Below, in pieces: positions 46,501 through 59,010 of a stretch of DNA of 64,000 nt. The stretch lies in assembly GCA_024449915.1 (NCBI GenBank), contig JAMZAV010000051.1:806001-870000 (forward strand), read 5' to 3'. Both the position numbers and the translations under genes were made by a program. The notes under the pieces are model-generated. The model saw nothing but the letters and a program-made list of their open reading frames with translations. It had not been told where the DNA came from and did not search any database. This DNA comes from Sweltsa coloradensis (lineage: Eukaryota > Arthropoda > Insecta > Plecoptera > Chloroperlidae). Each line of letters starts with the position of its first letter. The first letter of the stretch is position 1.

Positions 46501-48917
46501 TAAAATTAATTATGCTGTGGAAACAACAATGCGAAATAAGCTGCGTTAGTTTGACATTGTGTGATACTTGGTTTTCAGACCTGTGCAACGTTGCCCCATC
46601 ATCTTGAGGTATTTGTGTTTTGTTTTAGGCAACCATTACACGTATGTGGGTTATGTTTTGCCGTAATTAACTTATAAGGAAACAGGATGTAGTATAATGA
46701 CTGTTTGAAGTTAAACTTTTCAATTGAGAAATAAAATAATACATTGAAAAGCTGTTGTGTTTATGTTGCCTTAGCAATGCATCCGACAAGGTTTAAATAG
46801 AGTTATTTTATTGTTCGTTGGAAACATGAACAGTGGCTTTTTGCCCAGTTCAGTTAACAAAGTAATGATGATTGTTGGGAGGTCAATTTACAAATAAGAT
46901 AATTATGTGGAGATAGTTGGAACTATATGTCAAAGGTGTTTTACAGGACTAAACCCCAGCATAAGCCTGTTGGTGAGAAAAATGGAAAAAAATAGGCGTT
47001 CCAAGATTGCCGATGGCCGGGATCGAACCGCCGACCTTTCGAATTCGCAGTAAAATAAATTACCACAATCTGTCCAGTTTCAAAAATACTTATGAGATTA
47101 TGGAAGAATGAAGAAAATAACTGAGAACTTAAGTAATCATTCTTTGTTTGAGTAACTTTGCATTAACTTTATGCAGAATTCAGGATATAATTCGATTGCC
47201 AACGCCAAGTATTGTAAGTTAATCAATAGTGTCAGATGCTGTCAAAGTCAATTGATTTAACTTGGTATTTCGAAACCCAATTTACCGAAATCAAAATTAA
47301 TAAGATTTAAAATTTCAAAAGTTATTCAACCATCGCAAATTTATTGGCAACTAATAACGAACGAACAGAAACGTAATTTGATGAATTAGGTGATAGGTAA
47401 GTGTGTGAGGTATGCCTGTTTCCTGATAGGTTGCTATGCCCTGAGAATGCTTGTGTTACATCTCATCTTACTGGCGTGGAATGTTCAATGACGATCATGG
47501 GTCACGATGCAGTAGAGGGAACAGAAAAAGGGAAAAATAAATTAGACACCCTCAGTGGACTGGAAAAATGTGCAACAAAATCAAATACCTTTGTATATAA
47601 ATGTCTTAAATCAAGTGTAACTGTCAATACTTTAAAACGAAGATAAACTCTGTAATGATTAAGAAAGTCCAATATTGACAAACGAGTACAAATCCAGGAT
47701 GACGCACAGATAGTGTTAATTTTTTTTTTAAATAAAAAATTGTTCTATATATACATAGGCTAAGGCCTTTATTAGAATAATAAACTGCGAGTTATGCAAG
47801 TATATTCTTGAATAGTTTATTTAATATATTTTTTAGAGAACCCTACTCTTTCAACCTTTTGTAAAACAATTGGTTCGCTTAGCAGTTGATAACCGTGACA
47901 TGACTAACCCATGTATTTCATTTGATACCCTTGGTTACATCTGTATATAAACGAATGAAATGTTGGTTTTGTCATATCATATTATATAACGAGCTGTTCA
48001 GCTAACCAAGGTTTATGAACGATGTAATCACCTGTCATAGAGACTTCTAAAACTGAAATTGTGACGAATATGAGTACGAAAATATCCTTCTTGTGTACGC
48101 TTACCAACAAGACGCAATAGATGATAAACAAATGGATGTATTCTGTAAATTAAACTTTTCTTGCAACTACTGTTAGTCAATGACCATGTGACATTAAGTG
48201 TCAGACAAACGAGCTAAGTTTTGTGTATAATCATAATTGGTAGCTAGCGAGTTCATTCTTCTCTTTATAAATAATATAATTGATTCGCGAGTATAGAATA
48301 TGCAATGCCAACAATGTGGGCCACACTGCTAATATTTATTATTCACTACTTCACTAGTAGTACACTCACTTCTGGAAATATTTCCATTTGATACATGTAT
48401 GCACAAGTAACAAGGCAAATAGGACAACATAATTTGCTTCCTCATTAGTATTTACCATTGAAAATATAATAGGAGCATGTTACAGTAATTTTCAATAGGT
48501 CTGAGAAAAATAACTTCACTTTTCCAACTCAATTTATTAAAATTCCCTTTGACACCTCACTGGCGCCATCTAAGTAGTAAACTGGATCTTATATTCCCTT
48601 CTTACCGCGCGCAAGCTATCAAATCTTGTTACTACAGTTAGAAAACTTTAAAAACTCATTTTATAAAACGCATACTTTGTGTTTTCGTAGGAATGGTCGT
48701 ATATATTAGCAATGCACTAACTCTGAACCACGTAAATAACTATCTTGGAATATTGCCGAACTTCAACTATTAAAGACTTAATAATAGCCATTTGCTTACT
48801 TTTAAATTACATTTTTTTCTGTTGCTACTTACTTAGAACGAGATGATTGAGACATTTGGATTAAACAGTATTTGAAGACTTGGCGTCAGAAGAAATATTA
48901 AACGATACTTACCTTAC
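43523..48917 (-). other. Troponin I intron 2 (5.4 kb)
   Basis: This is AT-rich intron sequence. In Drosophila the equivalent interval contains an optional Pro/Ala-rich exon; nothing of that kind is seen here. Contents noted are a GAA-rich purine stretch near 45716-45745, tRNA-like B-box sequences in minus orientation at 45465-45485 and 47010-47035 (degraded SINE heads), and one GC-richer island at 44930-45040. That island holds an exon-like minus-strand sequence, treated in the findings. No long conserved open frame is visible. Confidence 0.7.
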
Positions 48918-48962
48918 CTCATCATCCGCCATCTTTGATTAGTTGTTCCAAGGGATCTGGAC
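48918..48962 (-). CDS. wupA: Troponin I exon 2 (start codon, MADDE)
   Basis: The acceptor is tttctttgcag just above 48962. Then come 30 nt of 5' UTR, an ATG at 48932-48930 in a good context (AAAG before ATG, GCG after), and five codons giving M-A-D-D-E, ending at a strong donor (GAG then gtaaggt) at 48918. MADDE is the standard start of insect troponin I, and the short start exon is typical of the gene. It ends in phase 0 and joins in frame to exon 3 (A-K-K-A-K), across an intron of about 5.4 kb. Confidence 0.9.
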
Positions 48963-51074
48963 CTGCAAAGAAAATATCTTATTAGCTTCTTGGCAAAGTA
49001 GTCTTGAACCAGCACAGTTAAGCTGGAAGCGACTGGTAAGTGATATGCTTATCCATTTATTCAACCTTTTTGATATCGTTTACGTAATTTATTATTTCGC
49101 GAAGTAAATTTGGTGCCAAAAACCGGAACTAGACCAAAATACTGTTTTCTAAGTCCGATTATGACGAACATTTAAATACAATGCCTAAATATATAATATT
49201 GTATTTTTTTATGATCACTATCACTATAGTCGAATGAGTTTAAACAAATTAGTCAAAGTGTTAGAAAGTCTACCTATTAAATTTTAATTCAATGTGAGCA
49301 GTATTGGTGAAACACCTTTTCGAACGATTCTATTCTTTTCAAAAGACAGTAGAATTATTAATGGTAAGCATATCACAAACTGTTATTGAGCTCTGAACTA
49401 CTTATAAGTACTGACATTAAATAAAGCACACTGGGGATATTACACAACATGTGTTTGCATTTTTCGGTTTGTGTGCTGGGGGGGGGGGGGGGGGGTAAGT
49501 TCATGCCATTGCATAAAGTCTGGAATCGACAGTTGCTGATAATGAATGCATTGTGAACATCATAGTTACATAATTATTAATTTATTAACATATTAGAGCT
49601 GACCTAATTGACGATGATGTATGAAAGTAATACGCAATAGCTAAGTACAGATCCTTATACAGATAAAAGAACAAATTTTCAGTGGTTTCACCTACCCTAC
49701 ATCTATTTAATGAAATTGTTTAAAAAAAACATACATATAACTTTACTTATGCCGTAACATGAGTGTAATGATGTGCTAAACCTACCAGACGCGCCAAGAA
49801 GCTCTAAACACAGACGTAAAATAACAATCCGAACTTTTCAGATGAGCACTGTATAAATTTACTGCAGGAAATCTCCCTTTTAAAAATCAAAACGGAGTAA
49901 ACAGTGCGTTTAAAAAAATAAATCGTCTTGCGCTCGAGCTGCTAGGCAAGGCGTACGGAAATAGCCCCGTATGACGCTGTGTGCGGGGCGCACTCGAAAT
50001 AGACCACGATGCGCGCGAGGAACTGGATATGGGGTCGCCAAATTTGGCCCGCTGATCACCGACTGGCTGGTTATGTTATTTCGACTCACCAGGCTCGATG
50101 CGGCAAGAGGGGGCGACCCAATATTAACATCACTACTCGATGTACTTTTATGTATGCATTGTACTCTCAATTGCATAACGATTGAGATTAATTTATAGTT
50201 GATAATTTTTCATACTTGCTTGAAAGAATTAAATTATTTGTTATTATCTATGTGTTGATACATTAATAGATAGTGACGTAATAGATTCATCGTCTGTTAG
50301 ATTATATAATATAAATCACACATCTTCAATTTAGGAATAAAATTGGAAACCACGAATTTGGAATACATTCAAATATGAATTAATGTTTTTGTATTTTGGT
50401 AGCTCACTAAGAATAACACAACATTGATTGATAAATTATTGAAACGCCCTTCTTGCTATTAATTTAGTGTTAACTTAAAGATCCATAAAGCCAGCAAAAA
50501 CATTTGGACTAGCCAAGCATAAAATACCTACAACACAAGCTGCGATTACATAAAGAAATGTCGAATAAAAATGTATATAATGTAATATTAAAATGAATAT
50601 CTTATCACACTAGTTGATTGTTGGTGATAACGATTGTAACACTTTCAATAAGATGATGAACGAATTTAAACAATTTGTAGAATCGTAAACTGAAGTATAA
50701 TTAATAATATCCCGAAGGTAATCGTCTATACGAGAATCTAGAAAATTTACCTGCGTATCTACATAGATATAACCGAAAATGTTATTATACGTCGTAAGTA
50801 TTCAAACCGATTTAAATTAGTTTTAAATCCTTAAATACCACCAATGAAAGACATAAATGTCAAAAGTCAAGCTAGTCTGGACATTCGAAATACCCTAATG
50901 ACGCATAACTATTCCAAACATGTTAAACAAGTTCACAGCACACATTTTAAAAATTAAAATAATATTAAAACTCACGAAGTTAAAACATAGCCTAGTAAAA
51001 TATGAATTGTGCTATAAACTAATGTTTCACCGTTTAAAAAAGCACTAAGAAGGTATTGCAAAGTAGTTAGTTAC
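48963..51074 (-). other. Troponin I intron 1 (2.1 kb)
   Basis: This AT-rich intron has an 18-base G run at about 49479-49496 and a GC-richer patch at about 49920-50130, where both strands are open for about 75-88 codons without recognisable domains. In Drosophila the first intron of this gene carries muscle enhancers. I saw no exact MEF2 consensus by eye. Confidence 0.6.
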
Positions 51075-51150
51075 CTGTAGATGAATTAGAGGAACTCGAT
51101 TTGACTAGTCAGCTCAACGCTCGTACCCTGACTGTGGCTGTTACTCGGTG
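51075..51150 (-). other. wupA: Putative non-coding exon 1 of troponin I (5' UTR)
   Basis: On the minus strand a good splice donor, CTACAG followed by gtaactaac, sits at 51075/51074. The sequence above it is less AT-rich than its surroundings and has no long open frame joined to exon 2, as expected for a 5' UTR exon; insect wupA genes also start with a non-coding exon. The 5' limit given is a guess. TCAG-containing initiator-like stretches lie around 51100-51140, but no TATA box is convincing. This rests on the splice site and position only. Confidence 0.45.
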
Positions 51151-51846
51151 CAGAATTACTACTAAACACTTTTTTCGTGAGACTAAAGTTAGACCACGTG
51201 TCATCAAGCCAGTCCGCTGATTGGTCGAGACAGTTTTAGGTCCTACCATAGCCATCGCCCTCACCGCCCAACTAGACAGAAATATCTTCTCGGCGATGGG
51301 TAGCCTGGGACAATGGACACATCAATACGGCAACAAATATATTGTTATGCTTTCACCACATTTCCACCTACTTGGATGTAACATGAGCGCCTATCTGATG
51401 AATTACTTAAGAGGATTATTATGGGACTTGGGTTTTACGAGAATTGCTGTTCGCTCGGATGACTGGTATCACAGTTGTACGAAATTTACACAGTTGCGGA
51501 AAAGAAGGGTTCTAAAGTCACTACACTTTTATAAAAATTGTTTAGGGTAAACGTTCAAAAAATTGTTTACGATATATATTTTATTTTATTTTTATTTTTA
51601 TTTATCTTTGACTAACCCACAAGTGCCAAGTTTCAAGATCAAACAATTAAAATTCTCATTCAATATAATTTAAACCAATAAAAAATTTGATAGAAATGAT
51701 AAAATACACGAACAAGAATTATAAAATTACAAAATATAATAAGTCGATGGTATCGGCGTCTACAGGGTTGGCTTGGTTGGCTTTAAATTACTGTCCCCCA
51801 CTAAAAATCAGTTATGTGACTGAGTGGGTAGACACTTTATACTAAT

Positions 51847-51890
<44 letters not shown>

Positions 51891-52205
51891 GTATAATAAT
51901 TTACTAACAAAAATCAAATTATTTTGTAAACAGTCCAAAATGTACCGTTTTCGTGAACATTTTCTGGCTACAACAATACATATTGATAATCTTCTACTGT
52001 AGAACTGTCCGTATATCTTTACTTGACAACTATACACAGTTTCATATAGGCCTACATCGGATGTATCGAACGAATAGCTATTTGCGAAGTGCCACATGTG
52101 TCCCATTTTCTTTTAATCGTAGTCTGCTTCGACAGCGAGATCTCCTCGAATCCGATATCATTAGAGCGTGGGATGTACATTCAACACTAAATCATTGTTA
52201 CCCAA
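51151..52205. other. Region upstream of troponin I
   Basis: The promoter should lie near 51150-51250 but no clear core element was found. The plus-strand open frame at 51221-51550 (109 codons) is unrecognised. A (TTTA)n microsatellite occupies about 51846-51889. Confidence 0.5.
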
Positions 52206-52212
52206 TAAATAT

Positions 52213-52574
52213 TCGCGTTGGTGGATGAGCGCATTTGGCATACCTCTCTGCGTTCACATATTTTTTAAATCGGAAAGTGCGATTTTCATAAGAAATATTT
52301 GATTTTATTGAACGAAAAAACGTGGAATATGTATATACTTCGAGATTCGAAGTTTTGGAGTAGCAATTTGTCTGGGAGAGAACAATCAGGCAAAATACCG
52401 CACAATTTCGAAGGTTACCTGAAAACTACATCAAGATCACAGAAGCTACTTGTCCGTTAGAGCACTAACAGACAAAATAATATAGAAACAAATAAAAATA
52501 GCCTTAGCTATTTCTTCTCATGGTCACCTTCGCCACATTCTCTATACGCTCACTGCGCAGTGCGCACATCCAAT
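52213..52574 (+). mobile_element. GGATGAGC-family element, diverged short copy
   Basis: It starts gcgttggtggatgagcgcat and ends tatacgctcactgcgcagtg, cgcacatccaat. Inside are cataagaaatatttgatttt, cttcgagattcgaagttttg and gaaggttacctgaaaactac, words that parallel other copies. Confidence 0.65.
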
Positions 52575-53310
52575 TATTATTGTGTCTCGATTCCATAAAA
52601 CATGACTGTAAACTGCCTTAGTGGTATTCGTAATTTCGATATTTTACGTAACAATTCCCATGGCCTCGTGTTGGCAACTAAAAACATAATCCGTGATAGA
52701 AGATACTCGGAACAAGGATTCGTGAAAACGATCAATAATGAAATAATTAAAATTCCGAAATGTAGCCGGTTGATGCACACTGTGGTGATAGTTTTAGCTG
52801 TATAGCATGTTTATTTATTAAATATTAATTTAAGCTTGATGTGTGTTTGTTGTAATCGAAAAAGACCTACTTCTAGAGCAGCTGATTTTAGCTCTGTCGG
52901 CTTTAAAGTCTTCTAACAATCATTCGGAATGTCTGTCAAAATGTAATTGATTTATAAGTCAGGATTGGTAATGTTTAAATTTGACCTACATAATGATCGT
53001 TACCATTTTTACGCGACGCATAGAACAATGAAATCTTTATATTTGGAGCTAATTAGCCATCAGGAATAATGCAAATATGCTATTTTTGATAATTAAAACG
53101 CCCTCATAATGAAAAGTAGTCCTACTTAATTTTTTGTTATGTGTTATTGTGTTAGTTTTTGAACTTTTTTATATTTTTACACCTACATATTATTTTTGAG
53201 GATGTGAAATGGGAAATAAAAATTAGGTGATTTTGTTTTATCTTGGAAATTTGTAAATGTTTCACTCTAATACGTTTTGAACACGATTCGCAAATGGAAT
53301 GTTCAATTTA

Positions 53311-53490
53311 ACTAGGAAAACGCCAAAGTCGATGTTAAACGAGTGTGTGAGCCAAGTGTTTACCTTGAAAAAGAAAAAAAAACTTAAGAGTACCTAAGGC
53401 TGGATCTAGCCCAGTATGGGGAATGATACCGGGTTACTATACACCATGTTTCACTCACTCGTTCAACAACGACTTTGGCGTTTCCCTAGT
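53311..53490. mobile_element. 180-bp inverted-repeat element sharing ends with the GGATGAGC family
   Basis: Terminal 20-mers are ACTAGGAAAACGCCAAAGTC at the left and, inverted, the same with one change at the right (gactttggcgtttccctagt). The inverted match extends inward to acgagtg / cactcgt. The same 20-mer with one or two changes begins the elements at 18671 and 63634, so these are probably deletion derivatives of one family. No clear target duplication is seen. Confidence 0.8.
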
Positions 53491-53794
53491 CGTAATCATT
53501 TTAATTAATTGAATTTTAAATTATTTTAACCTCCTTCGGACGGACGGACAGAAAAGTGATGAATAGTGATGCAGAGCTTCGGTCTCTCATAAACAAAACT
53601 ATTTTCAGACAAATCCAAAAGTTCCCAATGCATCCATACGCTTTGCATTTTCAACACAAGAAAATGTAAGAGTTTAATGAATTTGTATTAAAAACACAGA
53701 TTTTTAAATATTTATCAACGGCGGATCGGATGCCATAATCGACTATAAGTCCAGTACTAAGGCCTGGCCTACTTAACAATTTGAACCCGGCCAA

Positions 53795-54015
53795 ATACGT
53801 GAATCCAGTAGTTAATTTACAATGAGAACCCGGCACCTCCACAAATGTTGATCCAGTAGTTAATTTCAATGAGAACTGGCACCTCCACCAAAATGTATGA
53901 ATCTAGTAGTTAATTTACAATGAGAACCCGGCACCTCCACCAAATGTGTGTATCCAGTAGTTAATTTACAATGAGAACCCGGCACCTCCACCAAAATGTG
54001 TGAATCTAGTATCAA
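53795..54015 (-). repeat. Tandem repeat carrying the GGTGGAGGTGCCGGG motif
   Basis: About four copies of a unit of about 52 bp are present: aatctagtagttaatttaca, atgagaacccggcacctcca, ccaaaatgtgtg. The cggcacctccacc portion (ggtggaggtgccg reversed) also occurs singly at about 801, 42924, 54118, 60475 and 63004. Confidence 0.85.
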
Positions 54016-55203
54016 CGTGTGAAACACATCTTGGGCATTTTTATCATGTTACAAACATACGGTACTACCAAAAATGACTGTAATTGTACTACGCTTGCCC
54101 ACGCGTTGAAGTCCCATGGTGGAGGTGCCGAGTATTGAAATACTGAAATTTTCGAAGGGGGTGTAACCCAGCTCCCCTGATCCCCAGGGTAATTTCAAAC
54201 ATACTGACATTGCCCTATGTATGATACAGAACATGTTTAATCACTCAGGGGGCTAGCCTCCAGAAAGTTTGAACATTCAGTCAGTATATAGTATAGTATA
54301 TGTCCTTAGACGATGATCCGCTGAGGCTGGGGAAACTAAAATGCACCAGCTCAAGTGTTGATGATTGCAGCTGAACGGTTAGTAAGAACATTACTAAACT
54401 TTGCACGAGTGTTACTAAATAAATTTTAAGTTGCTATCCACACTTGGTTGCAAAGAATTAGCCTTAAAATATCATTGCGAGGCACAAGGCTAGAAAATAA
54501 TTTAATTGAAAATCCAAAACTTGGATTTCATTTCATGAAATTCCCATTAAACCGTTGAACTTAAGATCAACAAAATTAACCTCCGCGTTCACATTGATTT
54601 TAATGTTGATGCCCAGTAAACTTTTCACAAAAGTCTATACAGGTGGAATAAAATCGTAATGGTCATAAAAAAATTTAGAACATCGCGGGGATTTTACAAA
54701 CTATTTTCGACATTGATTCATTAACTGAGGAATTTGCATACTGGATCTCATATAGATTGATTCTTGTTATTAAAAGTTTACCCATAAAACCCAGGAAGCT
54801 AAGCGCTAAACCGCGCTACTTTTAGCGACTTATCTTAAACATTATTAAATATTAATAGAGCGTACATCCCTGGTTGCCTTACAGGAAACATAAAGATAAG
54901 AATGTGCATTGATTTGATTCGTTCGTTGCAGGCCGGAACGGAGTAGCCTAATGTCAACATGGCGATAAAAACAAGCGAACATGTGAGGGCCCCAAGACCG
55001 CAGTCCAAGCCAAATATACACTGGGACGTATTCATTTCCGGATTCAAGTACGGCTCTTGGCACTTGGCAACTCCTATGGAACGAGATACCTACATGCGTG
55101 GTACTGGCTGGGCGAGCGCAGCGAGCAATTCCCAAACAATTACTTTCCATTCACGTTTGTTAATGTTTTTGGGGTTGGCTTAACCTCAAACATTTCAATT
55201 AGG

Positions 55204-55490
55204 AATATTTAATACAATTCAGAAGTTAAAAAAATCCATCCCGATCGGGGTTCGAACCCGATTCTCCCACATTCCAGGTAGGCATATAATGCATAAAATG
55301 CAACTACAATTCAGACGTTTAATTGTTACCGTCTCGGTGGTCTATAGTTGGCTACGGCGCCTACCTGGAATGTGGGAGACTCGGGTTCGAACCCCGATGG
55401 GGATGGATTATTTAACTTCTGAATTGTATTAAATATTAACAATTCCACCTACGGGAGTGTTTCCCGACTAACCAAATCGAGAAATTTAAT
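55204..55490. mobile_element. Head-to-head pair of SINE-B (large palindrome)
   Basis: Arms of about 79 bp (55204-55282 and 55359-55437) are inverted copies. Each carries a tRNA-like B-box (ggttcgaaccc) and a tttaa..ttctgaattgtatt end. The right, plus-strand copy has a more complete tRNA-like head (about 55329-55405), with a plausible anticodon stem-loop whose loop reads ctggaat, followed by the tail ccacctacgggagtgtttcc shared with 7735-7777. Confidence 0.75.
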
Positions 55491-56009
55491 TGGTATCACT
55501 GTACAATAATTGAATAAAATTACATACATTTTGAACATCCATCATTTTCTATCACACATGATACGCGGACCTTGCATTTACAGGAATCGTTGGATTACTG
55601 AATATAATGAATGTTCATTGATGGTTTTACTGTGTCTTCTGGGTGTATGTGATTAAATCATTGTCGATGACTCCAACTATTCAGATAGCCTTTCAGCGCG
55701 GGTAACATAGCTAGAAAAATATACTAATGGGAAGGCAGGAGGGGCAAGAATAGCAGTAGCTAAAAATAATTGTTCGCGTTGAAATGTCTCACGCGGTTCA
55801 TGTATACAATGAACAGCGATGTCAGTTTCTGATATAAACGTGTACACTATAGTACATTAATAAATTTCTATAAATGTTGAATTTTTAATTGTGCAATTTT
55901 GTTTGATACGGCTATCGAGACTTTGAGTATAGTTAATTTATTCAGAAAACAGTCATTGGTAATTAGACAAAACGATAACCCACGTTCAGGAAGCGGTCCC
56001 TACAAGTGG

Positions 56010-56330
56010 TACCTCGGGCGTGGTCAGGGTGATAGTGGGTGAACGTTTTGCCCTGAAACACTCGTATACCGCTGATTAGAGCAGGTGGAGGGTTCGAGAG
56101 CTAGTGTAACGGCTTCGTTCTCCTCGACGTCTGCTCGGCAGTCCGGGTTAGTGGAGGAACCTATATAACTGTCAAGGTTACACCGTACTTTCGGATGGGA
56201 CGTAAAGCCGTTGTGGTTCTTTTCGAAAGGAGTAGACTACGTGCCGGTACCGGGTTTCGCCTCCTCCCTTCTATTCATCCTTCATCCTCATCTATCAGTA
56301 TCACCACTCATCGTCTCGAATAGCCTTAGT
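56010..56330 (+). mobile_element. SINE-C copy, plus strand
   Basis: The head region has gattagagcaggtggagggt and tcgagagc; the body has cggatgggacgtaaagccgt, tgtggttct, actacgtgccggtaccgggt and tcaccactcatcgtctcgaa. It is the plus-orientation counterpart of the copy at 23806-24065. Confidence 0.75.
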
Positions 56331-56929
56331 GCATTAATATGAGACGTTAAGCAATACGAATCAAATCTAAAGGTTATTTGAGAAATATATATTATAATAT
56401 ATTGGATACACATTTATTATGACTTCTCAATGTTTTACCCGGCCAATCTTACGTACTTATGTACTGTACTTATGTACTCTCAGCTGGCCACTACGCAGCT
56501 AAAACCACTATACATTGTACTAAGACTTGATGCACTTTGCCAGGCTATTCTCAGTCGCTTGGCTACCACAAATTATACAATTAAAATGTCTATGTCGAAA
56601 GCAAAAATTATAACATTCACATTAAAAGTTAAAAACAGTTTAAAAAATTCATTCAGTGGGGGGGGGGGGAGAGGGGAGGGAACATCATACGTAGCATGCT
56701 ATCATATGCACTTTCGTTACTAGGACGCCCCTGAATTACCGTTACACCTTATGTGATACTGATGTAAATTTTGGAAAGAAAAATCACTTAACTGTATGAG
56801 CCGGAATTCGAACCCAGCACATTCTGCTTTAGATTTCGGAATAAATGCCACGTCACCAAACAGCTGTCCTCAAGAATTTGGCTATTATTTAACAAAACTT
56901 TTGTATACAGCAATTTCAATTTCTTAATA
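56331..56929. other. Non-coding stretch with G run and a tRNA-like B-box
   Basis: An interrupted G run lies near 56659-56680. A minus-strand B-box (ctgggttcgaattccggc) at about 56803-56820 suggests another eroded SINE head. Confidence 0.5.
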
Positions 56930-57838
56930 GTAACTTATCTTTCTTTTAATGATCGCCTTAACGTTGTTTCCAAAAAGGCACTAAGAATTCTTGGTTTTAT
57001 CAAACGAAATAGTGCAGCTAACTTCTAACCCAGAACTACAAGAAAGTTGTATGTATCCTTGATTCGACCCCACGTTGACTACGCCAGTGTTGTGTGGAAT
57101 CCACATCACGTCACCAAAATTAAGCAAGTAGAACGCATTCAACACAAATTTTTAAGTTTTCTTTGCTATAAAAACAATATAATTTTTCACCGATCACATT
57201 ATGCTACACTTTGTCAACAACATTCAATTCCAACACTAGAAAGTCGTCGTAGTGCAACCGACTTAATTTTCCTCTACAAACTTCTCCATAACTTCATCGA
57301 CACGGACCTACTTCAAGATATAAACTTTCACATCCCTTCAAGAATTACAAGAAATTGCATCCCCTTCAAAATTCCATGTGCTCGTATTGATGTTTTTAAA
57401 TTTTCCCCCATCAACCGAATTCAAGACACCTACAACAAATTATTAGCCATTAATACAGAAATTGACATCAACCACATGAAACTTCATTTATTTAAAGCAG
57501 CTGTGTAAGCCAGTTTACCAACATGACTCTACTCATCACTTTTGTCACCATATCACCTTTTCACTAGTTTTGTATTTTATAATCTCATTTTTTCTATTGT
57601 TTTCTTCATTCATCTTGGGCTTTCAGCCATTTTTTATATAAAAACTTTTGTTATTCAAGTTTTTCTTGTTGTATTTAATATTTTAATTTTGAAGTACTAC
57701 TTGTTCATGTATTTAATTATTTGTATAACGCATTTGTATTGTTTTAAATTGTATTTTTAATTGTTTTGTTTTAGTTACCCAACACTTGTGGGGTAATACC
57801 GGTTGTTGGAGATTAATAAATAAATTTAGTAGAGATGT
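56930..57838 (+). pseudogene. Dead 3' end of a non-LTR retrotransposon (reverse transcriptase C-terminus)
   Basis: In one frame the sequence reads FNDRLNVVSKKALRILGFIK, an in-frame TAA at 57026-57028, then KLYVSLIRPHVDYASVVWNP and further to a stop after 57508. LxRPxxxYASxVWxP, and a following VERIQHKFL, are the signature of the region just after the reverse-transcriptase domain in jockey/CR1-type elements. The domain itself and the endonuclease are missing, so this is a 5'-truncated copy. A T-rich 3' UTR with ggggtaataccggttgttgg and attaataaataaa ends near 57838. Confidence 0.85.
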
Positions 57839-59010
57839 GAAACTTTGAATTATTCTTGATTATGCTATCGAGTTCTAAATATCAATATCTAATCAAAAAT
57901 AATCGCTAGCAAATTTGTTATTTAATTACGATCGATTATCTATCAAATGACATTTTTAGCTGTATTTCCTGTAATTCTAAAGTAAACACAAACAATTGAT
58001 TCGTTTCGATCGCTTTCCTGAATCAAATCGAATGAATGAATAAATCAATCAATATTTTCATTCCCTTTCTTATCAATCAGTATTAAAATTATTTAATGAC
58101 GGTATACTTTCCTTTCCATATATTAATTAATCATTGATCGATATTAAATCGTTTATACCGAATCATTGATCGTTTGAGCACGAGTGCGGAGCTGAGTTTA
58201 AACGCTTAGCTTTGTTTCTTGTTCGGGTAAACGGTTAATAGCATATTTCATAACATTTTTTATTAACGTTTATAAATAAACATAATGGGACCCAGTTCCA
58301 AAATGTCTTACTTAACTCATCGACTTGAGTAGAAAATTCGTGAAATCTCTGTAATTAGTAATTTGATCGATTTTTTTGGACTTCGGCATTTATTCCACCT
58401 TTTTAAAGCAAATTTCCGTACCGAATCCCAGCGCTTAAATCCAGCTTGAATGCGTACGTTAATTTTTTTAAATCCTGAACTAAAATGGTTAAATGGAAAT
58501 TTTAAGAATTGGAACTTGTGTTTTGGATTTAAATATTTGTTACTTTTAGGGCTTATGCCTAGCCATGAATAATTAATGCTAATTATTCGCAACCAATCTT
58601 TCCAACTTTCCTGCGAAATATGATAAATATAATTAACCGTTCAGCTAAAATAATAAGAAACCTGAGTTTGTGCACTTTTCCCGCGACGGAATGAATGTAT
58701 ATTTTAAAATGTCTAATCAAGTAATAGGTGGATGAAATGGAACTGTTTCTTGAGCGTTTAACAGGTACATTTAATTAAATTGTATCTAGAAAGTCAGGGC
58801 AATCTAGGTCAAAAGCTTGTATTACACGTTACTGTGTCAAACATTTTACACCTTGCAACAAGAGTAAGTACTTGGGGACTCTGCTCAATGTCACAATTAT
58901 ACACAATCTTCAGATGGCAGGAAAACTAAAAATATATCTGCATTCTGCACCAATCAAAACATTCAATCAATTAATTAAACGTTTTCTCACAAAAATTAAA
59001 ATTGATCAGG
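57839..59010. other. AT-rich non-coding stretch
   Basis: No gene was recognised. The open frame at 58317-58592 minus is basic and AT-driven with no domain. Confidence 0.5.

Larger units (their letters stand above)
30465..51150 (-). other. wupA: Troponin I gene (whole locus, alternatively spliced)
   Basis: This is the gene-level entry. Joining exons 2-3-4-(one of A-D)-6-7-tail gives a protein of about 206 residues with the KKPDWSKK ending, the usual length for arthropod troponin I. Troponin I is the inhibitory subunit of the thin-filament troponin complex and binds actin, troponin C and troponin T in muscle. Family hallmarks seen are [70 protein letters not shown] and KKPDWSKK. All junctions have GT-AG borders and phases that match. 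Introns run from about 0.6 to 5.4 kb. The upstream limit is uncertain because the transcription start was not located. The symbol is that of the Drosophila orthologue. Confidence 0.95.

Noticed and set aside
49910..50198. GC-richer patch open on both strands within troponin I intron 1, considered as an alternative first exon.
   Set aside because: No matching donor in phase with exon 3 and no family resemblance; it could be a repeat.
51221..51550. 109-codon plus-strand open frame next to the troponin I promoter.
   Set aside because: No recognisable domain, no splice context and no conserved motif; it may be chance. It was left as a note within the upstream region.
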